Shown one piece after another: positions 62,492 to 64,000 of a stretch of DNA of 64,000 nt. The translations under genes were made by a program, and so were the position numbers. Source of the DNA: Stutzerimonas stutzeri (GTDB taxonomy: Bacteria; Pseudomonadota; Gammaproteobacteria; Pseudomonadales; Pseudomonadaceae). The stretch is taken from positions 3,968,001 to 4,032,000 of the forward strand of contig NZ_CP073105.1 in assembly GCF_018138085.1 (NCBI RefSeq), given 5' to 3'. Below the pieces are notes generated by a model. That model ran no database searches. It saw nothing but the letters and a program-made list of their open reading frames with translations, and was not told the DNA's origin. Each line of letters starts with the position of its first letter. Position 1 is the first letter of the stretch.

Positions 62492-63304
62492 ATGTGGTCT
62501 TTTCGCGACTGGCGCCGCAAGCGCACCCTCGCCCGTCTCGCCATCGAGCCGGCGCTCTGGCAAAGCGTGCTGGACAGCCTGCCGATCCTCGACGGGCTGA
62601 CCCGAGAGGACACCGAGCGCCTGCGTGAACGCAGCCTGCTGTTTCTGCACGCCAAGCGACTGACTGCCTTGCCCGGTGTCGAGCTAGAACTGGAAGACCG
62701 TCTGCGTCTGGCGGCTCAGGCTCAATTGCCCTTGCTGCACCTGGCCGACCTGAACTGGTATCAGGGCTTCCATGAAATCGTCATCTATCCCGGCGATTTC
62801 CATAGCCCGCAAAAGCACCGCGACTCGGCCGGTGTGGTGCATGAGTGGGACGGCGAACACAGCGGTGAAGCCTGGCTGCAGGGCCCGGTCATCCTGGCCC
62901 TGCCAGGCGTACAGGAAAGCGGCGGCTGGGAAGGCTACAACCTGGTAATCCACGAGCTGGCGCACAAGCTGGACATGCTCAACGGTGATGCCAACGGGCT
63001 GCCGCCACTGCACCGCAACATGCGCATCGACACCTGGGCCACGGTGATGCAGAGCGCTTACGACGCGCTCAACAGGACGCTGGATGCCAATCCCGACGCC
63101 CACACCCCGATCGATCCCTACGCCGCGGAGAACCCCGCCGAGTTCTTCGCCGTCACCAGCGAGTATTTCTTCAGCGCGCCGGACGTGCTGCACGAGGCCT
63201 TCCCCGATGTCCATGCGCAACTCGCCGCCTTCTATCGGCAGGATCCGCTGGTGCGCTTGAAGCAACTGCAACACAGCCACCCGCAGTACGCGGAACCTCA
63301 CTGA
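62492..63304 (+). CDS. mtfA: MtfA-type zinc-dependent peptidase (M90)
   Basis: A cytosolic metallopeptidase of the MtfA family; in E. coli MtfA binds the repressor Mlc and so affects glucose PTS expression. The 270-residue protein has the zinc motif HELAHKLDMLNG from His154. AAENPAEFFAVTSEYFF supplies the further Glu ligand, and ILDGLTREDTERLRE is near the N-terminus. Whether it has an Mlc-like partner in this organism is unknown. It is on the same strand as eutC but separated by 345 bp of REP sequence. Confidence 0.93.
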   Translation: MWSFRDWRRKRTLARLAIEPALWQSVLDSLPILDGLTREDTERLRERSLLFLHAKRLTALPGVELELEDRLRLAAQAQLPLLHLADLNWYQGFHEIVIYPGDFHSPQKHRDSAGVVHEWDGEHSGEAWLQGPVILALPGVQESGGWEGYNLVIHELAHKLDMLNGDANGLPPLHRNMRIDTWATVMQSAYDALNRTLDANPDAHTPIDPYAAENPAEFFAVTSEYFFSAPDVLHEAFPDVHAQLAAFYRQDPLVRLKQLQHSHPQYAEPH

Positions 63305-63384
63305 TTTCCGACCGTCGAATGCGCGCATTGCCCGGCCGCGAAGGTTCGCCACCGCTGGCATGGCAAAACGCCCGACACTGCGCC

Positions 63385-63390
63385 TATAAT
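63385..63390 (+). promoter_or_regulatory. -10 box of ppa
   Basis: A perfect TATAAT 53 bases before the ppa start. The -35 is weak (TGGCAA-like at 63361-63366, 18-bp spacing). Confidence 0.5.
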
Positions 63391-63443
63391 CGCACCCACT
63401 TTTTTCGCCCCAGGCCGCCTCGGCCGACCACGGAGCAATGTTC

Positions 63444-63971
63444 ATGAGCTACAGCAAAGTCCCGGCCGGCAAAGACCTGCCAAACGACATCTACGTCGCC
63501 ATCGAAATCCCGGCCAACCACGCGCCGATCAAATACGAAATCGATCACGACACCGACTGCCTGTTCGTCGACCGCTTCATGGCCACGCCGATGTTTTACC
63601 CGGCGAACTACGGCTTCATCCCGCACACCCTGGCCGACGACGGCGACCCGCTCGACGTGCTGGTTGTGACCCCCTACCCGGTCGCACCAGGCTCGGTCAT
63701 CCGCTGCCGTCCAGTCGGCGTGCTGAACATGACCGACGAGGCCGGCGGCGACGCCAAGCTCATCGCCGTCCCGCACGACAAGCTGAGCCAGCTGTATGTG
63801 GACGTGAAGGAATACACCGACCTGCCGCCGCTGCTGATTGAGCAGATCAAGCACTTCTTCGAGAACTACAAGGATCTCGAGAAGGGCAAGTGGGTCAAGG
63901 TTGAAGGCTGGGAAGGCGCCGATGCCGCCCGCGCCGCCATCATCAAAGCTGCCGAGGCTTATCAGAAGTAA
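63444..63971 (+). CDS. ppa: Inorganic pyrophosphatase
   Basis: The family I enzyme hydrolyses pyrophosphate and so pulls biosynthetic reactions forward. The 175-residue protein has [39 protein letters not shown] (metal-binding Asp residues) and [22 protein letters not shown] is also present. GGAG lies eight bases before ATG 63444; an upstream in-frame ATG at 63438 is too close to it. The last 29 bases of the window hold nothing recognisable. Confidence 0.97.
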   Translation: MSYSKVPAGKDLPNDIYVAIEIPANHAPIKYEIDHDTDCLFVDRFMATPMFYPANYGFIPHTLADDGDPLDVLVVTPYPVAPGSVIRCRPVGVLNMTDEAGGDAKLIAVPHDKLSQLYVDVKEYTDLPPLLIEQIKHFFENYKDLEKGKWVKVEGWEGADAARAAIIKAAEAYQK

Positions 63972-64000
63972 GCCGAAGCACTGAAGAAAAACCGGCCACA

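Overview
The window is chromosomal DNA from a high-GC gammaproteobacterium of the Pseudomonas group, most likely a Pseudomonas (Stutzerimonas) stutzeri-like species. The evidence is protein-level similarity to Pseudomonas families and two gene blocks in the order I remember from P. aeruginosa: rluD / bamD / small zinc-ribbon gene / pilS / pilR, and alr-dnaB-rplI-rpsR-rpsF-rlmB-rnr-tRNALeu-purA-hisZ-hflC-hflK-hflX-hfq-miaA-mutL-amiB-tsaE-nnrD-queG. I see no transposase, integrase, phage gene, rRNA or CRISPR array.

Layout. 1-5.0 kb: the 5' part of rluD, then bamD and the PilS/PilR two-component system of type IV pili. 5.1-14.1 kb: signalling and modification genes: a DUF2333 membrane protein, a double-REC GGDEF response regulator, a chemoreceptor, a YgiQ radical SAM protein and a broken 7TM-DISM diguanylate cyclase. 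14.1-40.9 kb: the conserved block, mostly on the minus strand, covering cell-wall alanine racemisation, replication, ribosomal proteins, RNA processing, purine and histidine synthesis, the HflKC-HflX-Hfq module, tRNA modification, mismatch repair and cell separation. It is interrupted by a hybrid histidine kinase between rpsF and rlmB. 41.1-51.4 kb: a catabolic island with galM on the plus strand facing nine minus-strand genes. These encode a FadR-type regulator, a lactonase, a sugar dehydrogenase, an AraFGH-type importer, and the kinase, aldolase and dehydratase of the De Ley-Doudoroff route. Together they would take D-galactose to pyruvate and glyceraldehyde 3-phosphate. 52.0-56.5 kb: an extra FtsH protease, a small lipoprotein, ubiX and mpl. 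56.7-62.1 kb: ethanolamine use (aldehyde dehydrogenase, permease, EutBC) without microcompartment genes, with a clear RpoN promoter before the permease. 62.5-64 kb: mtfA and ppa.

Non-coding content is the most distinctive part. Two intergenic palindromes (26552-26719 and 54927-55067) are copies of one repeat family. A hand alignment shows four compensatory base-pair changes in the inner stem, and in the second copy the outer stem contains the ubiX ribosome binding site. Four REP-type elements cluster between 61.27 and 62.42 kb, and two tandem tRNA-Leu(CAG) genes differ only by a compensated pair in the variable arm. The diguanylate cyclase at 12.5-14.1 kb has a frame change together with loss of the start of its GGDEF domain.

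All functional names rest on reading translated sequence and remembered family features; no database search was run. Start codons were chosen from visible ribosome binding sites and overlaps, and differ from the longest open frame in many places.
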